NCBI GenBank assembly: GCA_030726725.1 | Contig: JANRDC010000023.1 | Coordinates: forward strand, 1-64,000 | Direction: 5' to 3' | From: Flavobacteriaceae bacterium | GTDB lineage: Bacteria; Bacteroidota; Bacteroidia; Flavobacteriales; Flavobacteriaceae | Length of the DNA stretch: 64,000 nucleotides | Shown: piece after piece, positions 49,601-58,190 of the stretch | Position numbering within the stretch: the first letter of the stretch is position 1 | Layout of the letters: each line of letters opens with the position of its first letter | The notes under the pieces: model-generated | What the model was told of the DNA's origin: nothing | Seen by the model: only the letters and a program-made list of their open reading frames with translations | Database searches by the model: none | Program-made: the position numbers and the translations under genes

Positions 49601-50059
49601 GCGGCCACTAAAGTCGATGTGGCTGCCCGCACCATCACTTTGAATTTAGCTGGGGCAGAGCGCTACAGGGTATCGATCAATGGCGTGTCTCAAGAATACA
49701 GTTCAGCCCAGGTAGGGGATGGTCTAGTCCTTGATTTGGCCCCAGGCAACAACCGTCTACGCGTAGCAACAGAGGCGGCTTGTCAAGGAGTATATACCGA
49801 TGAGATTTTTGTCAGCGCTCAAGTGCTTTCCTACCCCAATCCTACTTCTGGGCCGCTTCAGGTTTATGTCGCCGGTTCAGATACCGAGGTAGCTGTACAG
49901 TGGATGACTTTGGGCGGTGTGGTGTTGGATCAAGACCAGCGATCGGTGTCAGAACGAAGGGTGATGGACTGGGACATCAGCGCTTATCCTTCAGGGGTAT
50001 ATGTGCTGACGATCACGGGGACACAAGTGAGGCAAAGTCTTAAAATAGTCAAGCAATAG
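46661..50059 (+). CDS. T9SS-secreted alpha-amylase family (GH13) protein
   Basis: GH13 regions [58 protein letters not shown] repeat; C-terminal [11 protein letters not shown]...[21 protein letters not shown] sorting domain. Start at MAQRFFLW. Confidence 0.92.
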   Translation: MAQRFFLWLLLGITLTSAWAQQQNAAVTATPNPFSEGESVTLRFTGVNLTTWGVNDAYLWAWSLNSAGVSQDAPNNGSWTSSSEAHKLTKNTDGSLSITFIPKDFYGRTNISRIGFLVKAKDGSGDKKTQDLFLDVGTFDVVLTSPTASLTLLENGASLQVTATSTLPVVFTLKADGTLIHTSTATTSYSYAAPVSQLTSFALRATAGGEFKEYTFEARPKPAVVQAPVPDGWVDGINFNPAQPDRVQLVFYAPQKQVVHVIGPFNQWAPSDDYMMKYDANSSRFWIELDGLTPDSHLLYQYLVDFQIRVADPYATQILDPWNDSYISSDTYVGIPAYPANAYSAEETPQAITWFTLDSTPYVWNDAGYQRPAKEDLVIYELLLRDFDPAHSYAALQARLDYLQGLGVNAIELMPINEFDGNESWGYNPSFHMAVDKYYGSPDALKALVDACHQRGIAVIADIVFNHATGQNPYFRMYNDSQGANSGTPSADSPFFNVSAKHAYNVFYDFNHHHPSQAARSYVKRVVQEWIRTYKLDGFRWDLTKGFTQNCGQNDEYCTGVKQDDRVEVLKAYADFQWAVDGDSYVIFEHLGNNDEESIWANYRLDEGKGIMLWSNYNWAYSQSIQGYSDGANFNGASYLSRGWTEPRNVVYMESHDEERLMFRALEYGNASIKGNLNLSLERAALTASFFWPIPGPKMLWQFGELGYDYSINYDGRLSNKPIRWDYAAVPERAALRQHYADWIGLRKVEPIFNTDDFTISSGSATGVKVIKLSLADAPEGHASEVMIVGNFGVTTQTAIPVFAQAGVWYDWFEDNRKQNIYEASVPMALAPGEWHVYANAPTAYFPNNNPPDQDNDGVVDGVDQCPDTPFGSMVDVQGCPVFSLPRNRFSLSATAASCPGSSNGALELKASASSENYTYTAVLSKEGAVVQTVTLSPTSLTQTVTDLPVGTYQVCFSVVGISGYSQCYTASVSEPTPLAAATKVDVAARTITLNLAGAERYRVSINGVSQEYSSAQVGDGLVLDLAPGNNRLRVATEAACQGVYTDEIFVSAQVLSYPNPTSGPLQVYVAGSDTEVAVQWMTLGGVVLDQDQRSVSERRVMDWDISAYPSGVYVLTITGTQVRQSLKIVKQ

Positions 50060-50060
50060 T

Positions 50061-51314
50061 ATGTACGCACTGGTGGATTGCAACAACTTCTACGCTTCCT
50101 GTGAGCGGGTTTTTAAGCCTGAGCTCATCGGGAAGCCTGTGGTGGTCCTTTCCAATAACGATGGCTGTGTCATCGCGCGCAGCAGTGAGGCCAAGCCTTT
50201 TGTGCCTATGGGCGCTGTGGCTTTTAAGTATCGGGAGGTATTTGCCCAGCACGACATCCGTGTTTTTTCCTCGAATTACGCCTTGTATGGAGACATGAGT
50301 CATCGGGTGATGGAGGTATTGCGCCAGTTTTCTCCAGAGGTAGAAGTGTATTCCATCGATGAGGCTTTTTTAAAGTTCACCGGTTTTGAGCAGTGGGATC
50401 TTCCGGCCCAGGGTCTGGCGATGAAGCAGCGGGTACAGCAGTGGACCCATATTCCGATCAGTGTGGGGATAGCCCCTACTAAGGCACTGGCCAAGGTGGC
50501 CAATAAGATCGCCAAAAAATTCCCCGAGCGCACCCAAGGAGTTTATGCGATTGACACGGAAGAAAAGCGCATAAAAGCACTTCGCTGGACTGCGGTGGAA
50601 GACGTATGGGGCATCGGTCGCAAAACCACTAAGAAGTTACAGGCCATTGGGGTGCGTACGGCGGCTGATTTTGTTGCTTTGCCAGATGCTTATGTGCGCA
50701 AGATGTTTTCTGTGGTGGGCCTTAGGCTGAAGCATGAGCTGGCCGGTCAATCGGTTCTGGAACTGGAAGAGGTACAGACCAAAAAGGCGATCGCGACTAC
50801 CCGCAGCTTTAAAAATGAGCTCAGCGATTTGGAAGACCTTAAAGAACGGGTAGCGACCTATGCGGTGCTCTGCGCGGAGAAGCTTCGCCGACAGGCTACG
50901 GCTGCTTGCCTGGTACACGTGTTTGTGCACACTAATTTTTTTAAAACCGATCAGCCGCAACACGCTAAGAGCACTGTGGTGCGTTTGCCTTTTGCCAGTC
51001 AGTCGAGCATTACCTTAACCCAGTATGCGCTCAAAGCGCTGGAGCAGATTTATAAACCCGGTTACGGGTATAAAAAAGCGGGTGTAGTGGTGATGGGGAT
51101 CACGCCTATCTCCTCGGTACAGCTCGATCTTTTTGTGGGGGAAAATCCCAAACACAAGCCTTTGATGCAGGCCATAGACCGAATTAACGCCCGATGGGGC
51201 ACCCAGCGCACCCGTCTGGGACGGCAGGATGTAGGTCGCGTGTGGAAGATGCGCCAAGAAAAAAGATCTCCGAGTTATACCACCGCCTGGACTGATTTGT
51301 TGACGGTTAAATAA
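50061..51314 (+). CDS. umuC: Y-family DNA polymerase V subunit UmuC
   Basis: [56 protein letters not shown]. Confidence 0.95.
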   Translation: MYALVDCNNFYASCERVFKPELIGKPVVVLSNNDGCVIARSSEAKPFVPMGAVAFKYREVFAQHDIRVFSSNYALYGDMSHRVMEVLRQFSPEVEVYSIDEAFLKFTGFEQWDLPAQGLAMKQRVQQWTHIPISVGIAPTKALAKVANKIAKKFPERTQGVYAIDTEEKRIKALRWTAVEDVWGIGRKTTKKLQAIGVRTAADFVALPDAYVRKMFSVVGLRLKHELAGQSVLELEEVQTKKAIATTRSFKNELSDLEDLKERVATYAVLCAEKLRRQATAACLVHVFVHTNFFKTDQPQHAKSTVVRLPFASQSSITLTQYALKALEQIYKPGYGYKKAGVVVMGITPISSVQLDLFVGENPKHKPLMQAIDRINARWGTQRTRLGRQDVGRVWKMRQEKRSPSYTTAWTDLLTVK

Positions 51315-51320
51315 TTTTTT

Positions 51321-51773
51321 ATGAAGATTCAATCGGCCCCTAAGTGGAGCAGCGAACTCCAGCCCTTATCCCTAAAAAAAGAAGGGGACAAAACTTACGT
51401 CACCTATTACGCCTCCGGAGTTCAGGCGGGTTTTCCCAGCCCGGCAGATGATTTTAAGGAGCAACAACTCAGTTTGGATGAACGTTATTTAAGCCATCCG
51501 GAAGCGACCTTTATGGTTCGGGTAGCGGGGAGCTCTATGGAGCCCACGCTCCAGGTGGGCGATATTTTAATTGTGAAGTCTGATGTGGTGTTGGAAGACA
51601 ACAAAATAGGAATCGTATCGGTCAATCACACAGATTTTACCGTAAAGCGTTTGGACAAAAAGAAACAGCACTTGGTGGCCGATAACCCAGCTTTTGAATC
51701 GATACAAATCCAAGAAACCGACACCGTAGTCTGTTTGGGTGTGGTGATGCACTTGATTCGAGATATAAAATAA
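51321..51773 (+). CDS. umuD: UmuD-like S24 self-cleaving protein
   Basis: SGVQAGFPSPADDF cleavage region, VAGSSMEPTLQVGDIL, FTVKRL. Confidence 0.93.
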   Translation: MKIQSAPKWSSELQPLSLKKEGDKTYVTYYASGVQAGFPSPADDFKEQQLSLDERYLSHPEATFMVRVAGSSMEPTLQVGDILIVKSDVVLEDNKIGIVSVNHTDFTVKRLDKKKQHLVADNPAFESIQIQETDTVVCLGVVMHLIRDIK

Positions 51774-51800
51774 AAAACCCCAGCGCAGCTGGGGTTTTTT
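51772..51800. terminator. Bidirectional rho-independent terminator
   Basis: AAAAAACCCCAGC-GCA-GCTGGGGTTTTTT between convergent umuD and GPx genes. Confidence 0.85.
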
Positions 51801-51802
51801 GA

Positions 51803-52351
51803 TTAGTTGAGGTGTTTGAGAATTTTGTCGCTCATCGGGTTGGTGATGGAATAATAGAAATCCACAAATCGGCCTTGTTCGTCGACTAGGTATTTCTGAA
51901 AATTCCATTTTACCTCTGAGTCAGCCACACCATTCATGGATTTTTTGGTCAGCCATTGGTAGATGGGGTGCTGATTTGATCCTTTGACATCGAGCTTGTC
52001 AGTCATCACAAAATTTACCCCGAAGGTAGCTGAGCAGAACTCTTGAATTTCTTCATTGCTTCCGGGTTCTTGGTTGCCAAACTGGTTGCAAGGCAAGCCG
52101 ATCACCACCAAACGATCTTTGTGCAGGTTGTGCAGCATCTGTAAATCCTCGTACTGTTTGGTAAATCCACACTTAGAGGCCACATTGACAAAAAGAATCT
52201 TTTTGCCTTTAAAGGTTTTCAAATCGATCGGTTTTCCAGTGATCGATTTGAGTTCAATCCCGTACAATGATTTGGGCGGGTTGACTGGGGTTTGTGCTTT
52301 AGCACCGAATAGGCAAGTAAATATTCCGAACATCAATAGTTGTTTTATCAT
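51803..52351 (-). CDS. Glutathione peroxidase family (Cys-type)
   Basis: LFVNVASKCGFTKQYEDLQMLH; GLPCNQFGNQEPGSNEEI; VKWNFQKYLVDEQG. Confidence 0.93.
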   Translation of the reverse strand: MIKQLLMFGIFTCLFGAKAQTPVNPPKSLYGIELKSITGKPIDLKTFKGKKILFVNVASKCGFTKQYEDLQMLHNLHKDRLVVIGLPCNQFGNQEPGSNEEIQEFCSATFGVNFVMTDKLDVKGSNQHPIYQWLTKKSMNGVADSEVKWNFQKYLVDEQGRFVDFYYSITNPMSDKILKHLN

Positions 52352-52354
52352 GGG

Positions 52355-55300
52355 TTAAGGTTTTAAGATTCCAGGTATTCCCGCTGGTTTTTTGGTTTGC
52401 CAGTCAAACGCAGGGGCTTTTTTGGCGACAGGAGCGATTTCATCTAAGGTATTGGCCTCATAAACAACGCCGTTCTTCACCACATGGGTTAAGGTGTTGG
52501 TGTGGCGAATATTTTCCAAAGGATTTTGATCCATAATCAAGATATCGGCTAGTTTTCCTGGGGCCAACGTGCCTAGGTCTCCGTCCAATCCCAAGGCGGT
52601 TGCTCCGGAGATGGTAGCCACGCGTAAAGCCTCATGTGGGGTCATTCCGCCGCTGGCTACTGACCAAAGTTCCCAGTGGTATCCCAATCCTTGAAGCTGT
52701 CCATGGCTGCCCACACCGCCGATACCACCGGCGCGCATCAAGTCTGTCATGAATTCCGCATGTTTTTTAAAGACGTGCTCTTGGTCCATAAACCAACCCG
52801 GTCTGCGTCTTGATTTGGAAGCGAGTTCTGCATAGGGCGTGAAATACTGCATTTTTGGATCGCTGTAAGGATTCTCTCTGGAGTAGTAATAATTTTCCGC
52901 CCAAGGACCTCCGTAGGAAACCAATAGGGTTGGTGTAATGGCCATTTTAGACTCAGCAGCTGTGGTGACCACATCTCTGTAGATGGGATAAATAGGCAAT
53001 GAATGCTCGTGTCCAGGATATCCATCCAACATATTGACCATGTTTTGCTTGAAATCCAAACCGCCTTCGGTGGTGGGCATCAATTCAAGTTCCTTGGCCG
53101 CCATAATGATCCACTGACGCTGTTGACGGTTCCCCACCAAATACATTTTGATGGTTTTGGTCTGGTAATAGGTGCTGTATTGTTTGAGCACATCCTTGGC
53201 GTGCTCCAAGCTCTTGATGTTGTAGCCCCAGTAACCTACGCCAGGTCCAGTGCTGTAGACTCTAGGTCCGTGAATCATTCCCGCATCGACCATGTCCGCG
53301 TAGGTAAGTACATCGGTAGTGGCTGTTTGTGGATCGCGGGTGGTGGTTACCCCGTAGGCGAGATTCGCGGAATAGATCCACACCTGGTTTTTGTGAACGC
53401 CCCACTGAGGCCACATATGGGCGTGGGTGTCGACAAATCCAGGGGTTAGGGTTTTTCCTTGCACATCGATGATCTTCGTTCCTTGAGGCACCTCAAGCGT
53501 TCCTGAAGCCCCGATCTGTGCTATTCTGTTGTTGTGGATCAATACATCGCCGCGCTCAACCACTTGATCTCCTTCCATGGTGACCAAGCGACCCCCTTGA
53601 AGCAAGGTATAGCCCTGAGGAATAGCACGGTTGTAGTAGGCCTTGATTTGCAGCTCTTCAGCCCTGTATCCAGGATCCTTTTCTTCTTTTTTGTCCTTTT
53701 TTTCCGCGTCTTTAGGAGCGTCCTTGGCGGCCAATGCTTTGGCTTTAGCCGCATCGGCCACACTGTCTTTGTAGGCCTTGGCGCGGTCTAAATCGTAGGC
53801 AAAATGACTAGCCCCTAAGGACCAATAAACTTTTTTGCTGTTGTCAGACCACTGGGCAAATTCGCCCCCGAGCACGGTCAGTTTTTCAGCGGGGAACGAG
53901 GCCTTATCGGCATCAGCCACCGAAATATTTGGGGTAGCGCCAATTTTTGGGATGAGCACCGTGTATAGATCGTTATTGATCTTGGCCAATGCCTTCTGCC
54001 CATTGGGCGCAATCAAGATTTCTGAGGGTCTTGAGGCGGTGTTGTTTTCTCTCCACCCTTCTTCTGCACTGGGTAGTGCCGCGTGGTCGTGGTCTTTGCC
54101 AAATACATCCGAAGAACCATAGGTTTTGATCCCGGTTAGTTTTAGGTGTTCTTTCTCGTCAGTCCCGTCCCATCGGATGGAAATCAATCCTTTACCGCCG
54201 TGGTTTAAGTAGACTCTATCTTCTGTTTTGGTGAAGTGTGGACGTTCTCTTCCTTTGGTTTTGTCGATGATCTGCACCGCTCCTCCTTGGGGAGAAATCC
54301 AAGCGAGTTGCTCTTGAGCTCTCGACTCAAAGGGCTCTACGGCATCGTCGATTACCTGGGCGCTACCCATCACAAACGCGATGCGGTTGCTGCGGTACGA
54401 CCAAGCAGGAGTGCTGTAGTAAGCAGGTGTTTGGGTTAAACGGGTGACCGTGTTTTTCTTGCCCAATACCGCTTTATACAAGTGTCCGCCTCCCGTCTGC
54501 CAGGTGGTAAAGACCAAAGCGGTTCCGTCTGGGGACCAGGCTGGCTGTGCCTCTACAAAATTGTGTTGGCTCACGCGAACCGGGGTTCCGCTGGGCAGGT
54601 TCATCACATAAAGTCGGTTCAGGGCTGTAAAGGCCAATCTTTTTCCATCCGGAGAAACCACTCCGTCTCTGATTTGTGTAGCCGTAGCCTTGGTCTCGTC
54701 TGAAATAGGGTATTTAAAGGAAAGCTGAGGTCCTAAATCGAGTTGTGCATCAACCGTGAATGGAATTTCCGTTGCGCTGTTGCTGGCGATGTCGATGGCG
54801 TGAATTTTACCTCCATAAGAGGCGATTAGTTTTTTGCTATCTGGTGTAAAAGACATGGCGGGAAGCACACCCATGGGGGCGATCGATTCCTGTTCGTCTC
54901 TCTGCACGGGATAAGCGAGCCAACGCTCCTTGCCGTCTGCTAAATTTCTGAGCACTAAACCGGTTTGTTCTTCAAATCTACTTCCGTACACCATCCACCG
55001 ACCATCAGGAGACAGAGTAGGCGTGAACGCAGATCCATAACGGCTTGTCAAGGTTTCTGTATCCCCATCCTCTAGGTTAAATCGCATGATCTGGTATTGT
55101 GGAAGTTGGGCGTTGTAGTTCCAAGCGCCATTTCTGCGGGAGAAATAAATCGAAAGACCATCAGGGCTAAATGCTGGATCAATAGTCTTTAAGGCTGCGG
55201 GTTCTTTGATTAATTGGGCGCCACCTCCACCATCTTTGTGGTAGATGTATGGCTTCATGTTGCGGCGACCCTTGGTACCCACGATGTATTGGCCGTCTGG

Positions 55301-55756
55301 ACTCCAGTCTGCTGAGGCGTATAATTGGTCGTTATCTTTGGTCAACGCCTTGGGCTCACTGCCTTCTTTTAATTCAAGAGTCCATATGTTGTCTGATCCA
55401 CTTTTATCGGAGATAAACACAATGGATTTTCCGTCTGGACTGTATTTGGGGTGCACGTCGTAGGGAACTCCTTGGGTAATCGCTTTAGCTGTGCCGCCCG
55501 CGATCGGCATCTCATAGATATCGCCCATCAGGTCAAAAACGATTTTTGTTCCGCTGGGGTGAACATCTACCGAAATCCAAGTACCCTCTTGGGTAGAGAA
55601 TTGGACCTTGCGTCCTGGTTCTAAGGGAAGTTCTTTGGTGGCTTTTTTCACCACACTGTCTTTGGTCTTCACAGCAGTGGTGTCTGCGGGTGTTTGCGCC
55701 CAAGTCCATGAGGCCAATCCTAGAGCGGCGATAAAGGCCCAAGTATGTTTTTTCAT
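52355..55756 (-). CDS. TolB/WD40-like beta-propeller fused to amidohydrolase
   Basis: Repeats such as PKYSPDGKSIVFISDKSGSDNIW; C-terminal VDTHAHMWPQWG...GSHGQLQGLGYHWELW...GTLAPGKLADILIMDQNPLENI. Confidence 0.9.
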   Translation of the reverse strand: MKKHTWAFIAALGLASWTWAQTPADTTAVKTKDSVVKKATKELPLEPGRKVQFSTQEGTWISVDVHPSGTKIVFDLMGDIYEMPIAGGTAKAITQGVPYDVHPKYSPDGKSIVFISDKSGSDNIWTLELKEGSEPKALTKDNDQLYASADWSPDGQYIVGTKGRRNMKPYIYHKDGGGGAQLIKEPAALKTIDPAFSPDGLSIYFSRRNGAWNYNAQLPQYQIMRFNLEDGDTETLTSRYGSAFTPTLSPDGRWMVYGSRFEEQTGLVLRNLADGKERWLAYPVQRDEQESIAPMGVLPAMSFTPDSKKLIASYGGKIHAIDIASNSATEIPFTVDAQLDLGPQLSFKYPISDETKATATQIRDGVVSPDGKRLAFTALNRLYVMNLPSGTPVRVSQHNFVEAQPAWSPDGTALVFTTWQTGGGHLYKAVLGKKNTVTRLTQTPAYYSTPAWSYRSNRIAFVMGSAQVIDDAVEPFESRAQEQLAWISPQGGAVQIIDKTKGRERPHFTKTEDRVYLNHGGKGLISIRWDGTDEKEHLKLTGIKTYGSSDVFGKDHDHAALPSAEEGWRENNTASRPSEILIAPNGQKALAKINNDLYTVLIPKIGATPNISVADADKASFPAEKLTVLGGEFAQWSDNSKKVYWSLGASHFAYDLDRAKAYKDSVADAAKAKALAAKDAPKDAEKKDKKEEKDPGYRAEELQIKAYYNRAIPQGYTLLQGGRLVTMEGDQVVERGDVLIHNNRIAQIGASGTLEVPQGTKIIDVQGKTLTPGFVDTHAHMWPQWGVHKNQVWIYSANLAYGVTTTRDPQTATTDVLTYADMVDAGMIHGPRVYSTGPGVGYWGYNIKSLEHAKDVLKQYSTYYQTKTIKMYLVGNRQQRQWIIMAAKELELMPTTEGGLDFKQNMVNMLDGYPGHEHSLPIYPIYRDVVTTAAESKMAITPTLLVSYGGPWAENYYYSRENPYSDPKMQYFTPYAELASKSRRRPGWFMDQEHVFKKHAEFMTDLMRAGGIGGVGSHGQLQGLGYHWELWSVASGGMTPHEALRVATISGATALGLDGDLGTLAPGKLADILIMDQNPLENIRHTNTLTHVVKNGVVYEANTLDEIAPVAKKAPAFDWQTKKPAGIPGILKP

Positions 55757-55835
55757 CGATATGTTTTAAGGTTGGAAAAGGTACAAATATTTTTGATTGA
55801 TTATCTTTAGGAAAAATTAAACAAAATACTGTTCT

Positions 55836-58181
55836 ATGGGAAAATGGGCGATTGCAATGATGGTGTTAACCGTGCTTTTTACAACCAGCGTTTCGGCGCA
55901 AAAGAAGCCAGCTGGTTTGGCTCGATTGGATTCGATAACCAAGGGAATGACGGCAGATACTGGACTGATCACCGTCTATATGCAGGCGGATCAAAACAAG
56001 CTGTTTTGGGCCATACCCGATTCTCTTTTTGGCACCCCAATGCTGATGGTCAGTCGCTATGTACAACTGCCTTCAGATTTTGCCGCCTATAAGAATGCGG
56101 GAAGTAAAACTGCGGAACAAGTAGTGGTCTTTCACAAAAAAGGCACCAAAGTTTTGTTGCAACAACAGTCCTACATCAATCAGGCAGATCCAGAAAGTCC
56201 GATTGCGCAAAGTGTAGAAAAGAACAATTTTTCGCCAATTTTGGCTGTTTTTGATCAAAAAAACAAAGAAAACGATCGAATTTTGATCGAAATGACTGAT
56301 TTCTTTATGGATGATTCTCCGGGGATGAATATCGTTTCCTCCTCCGAGAAGGAACAGTACAAAATGGGTGGGGTCGACAAAAAAAGGAGTTTGATCGATC
56401 GCTCAGTCGCCTATCCACTCAATGTGGAGACCACGCATACCTTGACTTACAACGCCAACAAACCCCCTAGAGGGAATCGGGGCAACACCTTGAGCATACA
56501 GGTCAATCACTCGCTCATCGCCTTGCCCAAAGTGCCGATGACCGAGCGCAGCGTAGATTCCAGGGTTGGCTGGTTTTCTTTAGAAAAATACAACTATTCA
56601 TCTGAGGCGCTCAAATCGGATAATTACCGCATTGCCAGACGTTGGCGCATGGAGCCATCTGATCCTGAGGCCTATGCCAGAGGTGAATTGGTCACCCCCA
56701 AGAAACCCATCGTTTTTTATTTAGATCCAGCGACCCCAGAGCGATGGAGGCCCTATTTTAAGCAAGGAATTGAAGATTGGGCTCCTGTTTTTGAGCGCGC
56801 TGGATTTAAGAACGCTATTGTGGCCAAAGATCCACCTACTGCGGAACAAGACCCCGAGTTTAGTCCGGAAGATGTGCGCTATTCCACGGTTCGCTACGTC
56901 GCCTCAACCACCCGTAATGCCACGGGGCCCTCGGTAGCTGATCCCCGCAGTGGAGAGATTTTAGAGAGTGATGTCATTTGGTACCACAATCATTTGCGCT
57001 CATACCGCAACAGATACCTGATCGAAACAGCAGCGGCCAACCCCTCGGCAAGAACCCTGGATACGCCCGAAGAAGAAATAGGGGAAATGATGCGCCGAGT
57101 GATCGCCCACGAAGTAGGGCACGCCTTGGGATTGCCCCACAACATGAAGGCGAGTGCTGCATACCCAGTGGATTCGTTGCGCTCGGCTGACTTTACCCAG
57201 AAAATGGGGATTGCTGCGACGATTATGGACTATGCGCGCTATAATTACGTCGCTCAACCCGGGGATGAAGGCGTGCGTTTTGTCCGGCAAATGGGCCCTT
57301 ATGACGATTACGCCATAGAATGGGGCTACCGGTATTTTTCAGACGAGCAACAAGGCGCGCAGTGGCTAAAATCATTTGTGGATGAGCGCTCCTTAAACCC
57401 CCTATATCAGTTTGGCAGCGGGGGATTGGATCCCAATGCCCAAACAGAAAACATCGGGGATGACCCGGTCAAGGCATCTAGATACGCGTTGAAGAACCTA
57501 AAAATAGTCGCCAAAAACCTAGAGGCTTGGACCACCCCAGTGGGTGCAGATTACGAGGACCTCAAGGAATTGCATACCGAACTGATCGATGCGTACCGAA
57601 GATATATCAACCATGTCATCGCCTTAGTGGGTGGGGTCAATGAAACCTTTGCGCTTAAGGGACAGTCGGCTATGCCGTACCAGGTAGTGGACAAAGACAA
57701 ACAGCAAGAAGCGTTGTCTTTTTTACAAGAGTCTCTTTGGTCAACCCCCTCTTGGCTGGTAGCTCCAGAAGTGGTTGGTCGATTTACGGATGAGGGGATG
57801 TTGTCCCGTGTGGAGCAATTGCAAAAGGCAGCGCTGTTTAGGTTGATGAGTACGGAGCGTTTAAACCAGATGGTGTCGGCTGAACAGACTTTGCCCGGGA
57901 AGGGCTTAACCGCACAAGAACTGGTCGAGATCCTTTATGAAGATTTGGTCGAAGACAATACACTTTCACAGGTTTCTTTGCGCCATCTGCAAGCTGGATT
58001 TATGGAGCGTTTGGTCGAGATGCTGAACGATCCAAAATTGGTTCCAGCGATGAGGGCGCATGCTTATGAGCAATTAGAAGATATGTCGGATGATTTGCGC
58101 AAAAAGAAAAAAGGGGCTTCTGGTTTGGCTGAAGAGCACATCGAATGGATGTTACACGCTTTAAAGCCTTACAAAGATTAA
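55836..58181 (+). CDS. Exported zinc-dependent metalloprotease (DUF5117/DUF4953-type)
   Basis: VIAHEVGHALGLPHNMKAS metzincin-like HExGHxxGxxH; IMDYARYNYV. Confidence 0.9.
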   Translation: MGKWAIAMMVLTVLFTTSVSAQKKPAGLARLDSITKGMTADTGLITVYMQADQNKLFWAIPDSLFGTPMLMVSRYVQLPSDFAAYKNAGSKTAEQVVVFHKKGTKVLLQQQSYINQADPESPIAQSVEKNNFSPILAVFDQKNKENDRILIEMTDFFMDDSPGMNIVSSSEKEQYKMGGVDKKRSLIDRSVAYPLNVETTHTLTYNANKPPRGNRGNTLSIQVNHSLIALPKVPMTERSVDSRVGWFSLEKYNYSSEALKSDNYRIARRWRMEPSDPEAYARGELVTPKKPIVFYLDPATPERWRPYFKQGIEDWAPVFERAGFKNAIVAKDPPTAEQDPEFSPEDVRYSTVRYVASTTRNATGPSVADPRSGEILESDVIWYHNHLRSYRNRYLIETAAANPSARTLDTPEEEIGEMMRRVIAHEVGHALGLPHNMKASAAYPVDSLRSADFTQKMGIAATIMDYARYNYVAQPGDEGVRFVRQMGPYDDYAIEWGYRYFSDEQQGAQWLKSFVDERSLNPLYQFGSGGLDPNAQTENIGDDPVKASRYALKNLKIVAKNLEAWTTPVGADYEDLKELHTELIDAYRRYINHVIALVGGVNETFALKGQSAMPYQVVDKDKQQEALSFLQESLWSTPSWLVAPEVVGRFTDEGMLSRVEQLQKAALFRLMSTERLNQMVSAEQTLPGKGLTAQELVEILYEDLVEDNTLSQVSLRHLQAGFMERLVEMLNDPKLVPAMRAHAYEQLEDMSDDLRKKKKGASGLAEEHIEWMLHALKPYKD

Positions 58182-58190
58182 TCAACCAAT

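Noticed and set aside
53003-53449. 148-aa plus-strand ORF antisense to the amidohydrolase fusion
   Set aside because: Lies wholly within a clear coding gene; no motif and no promoter seen.
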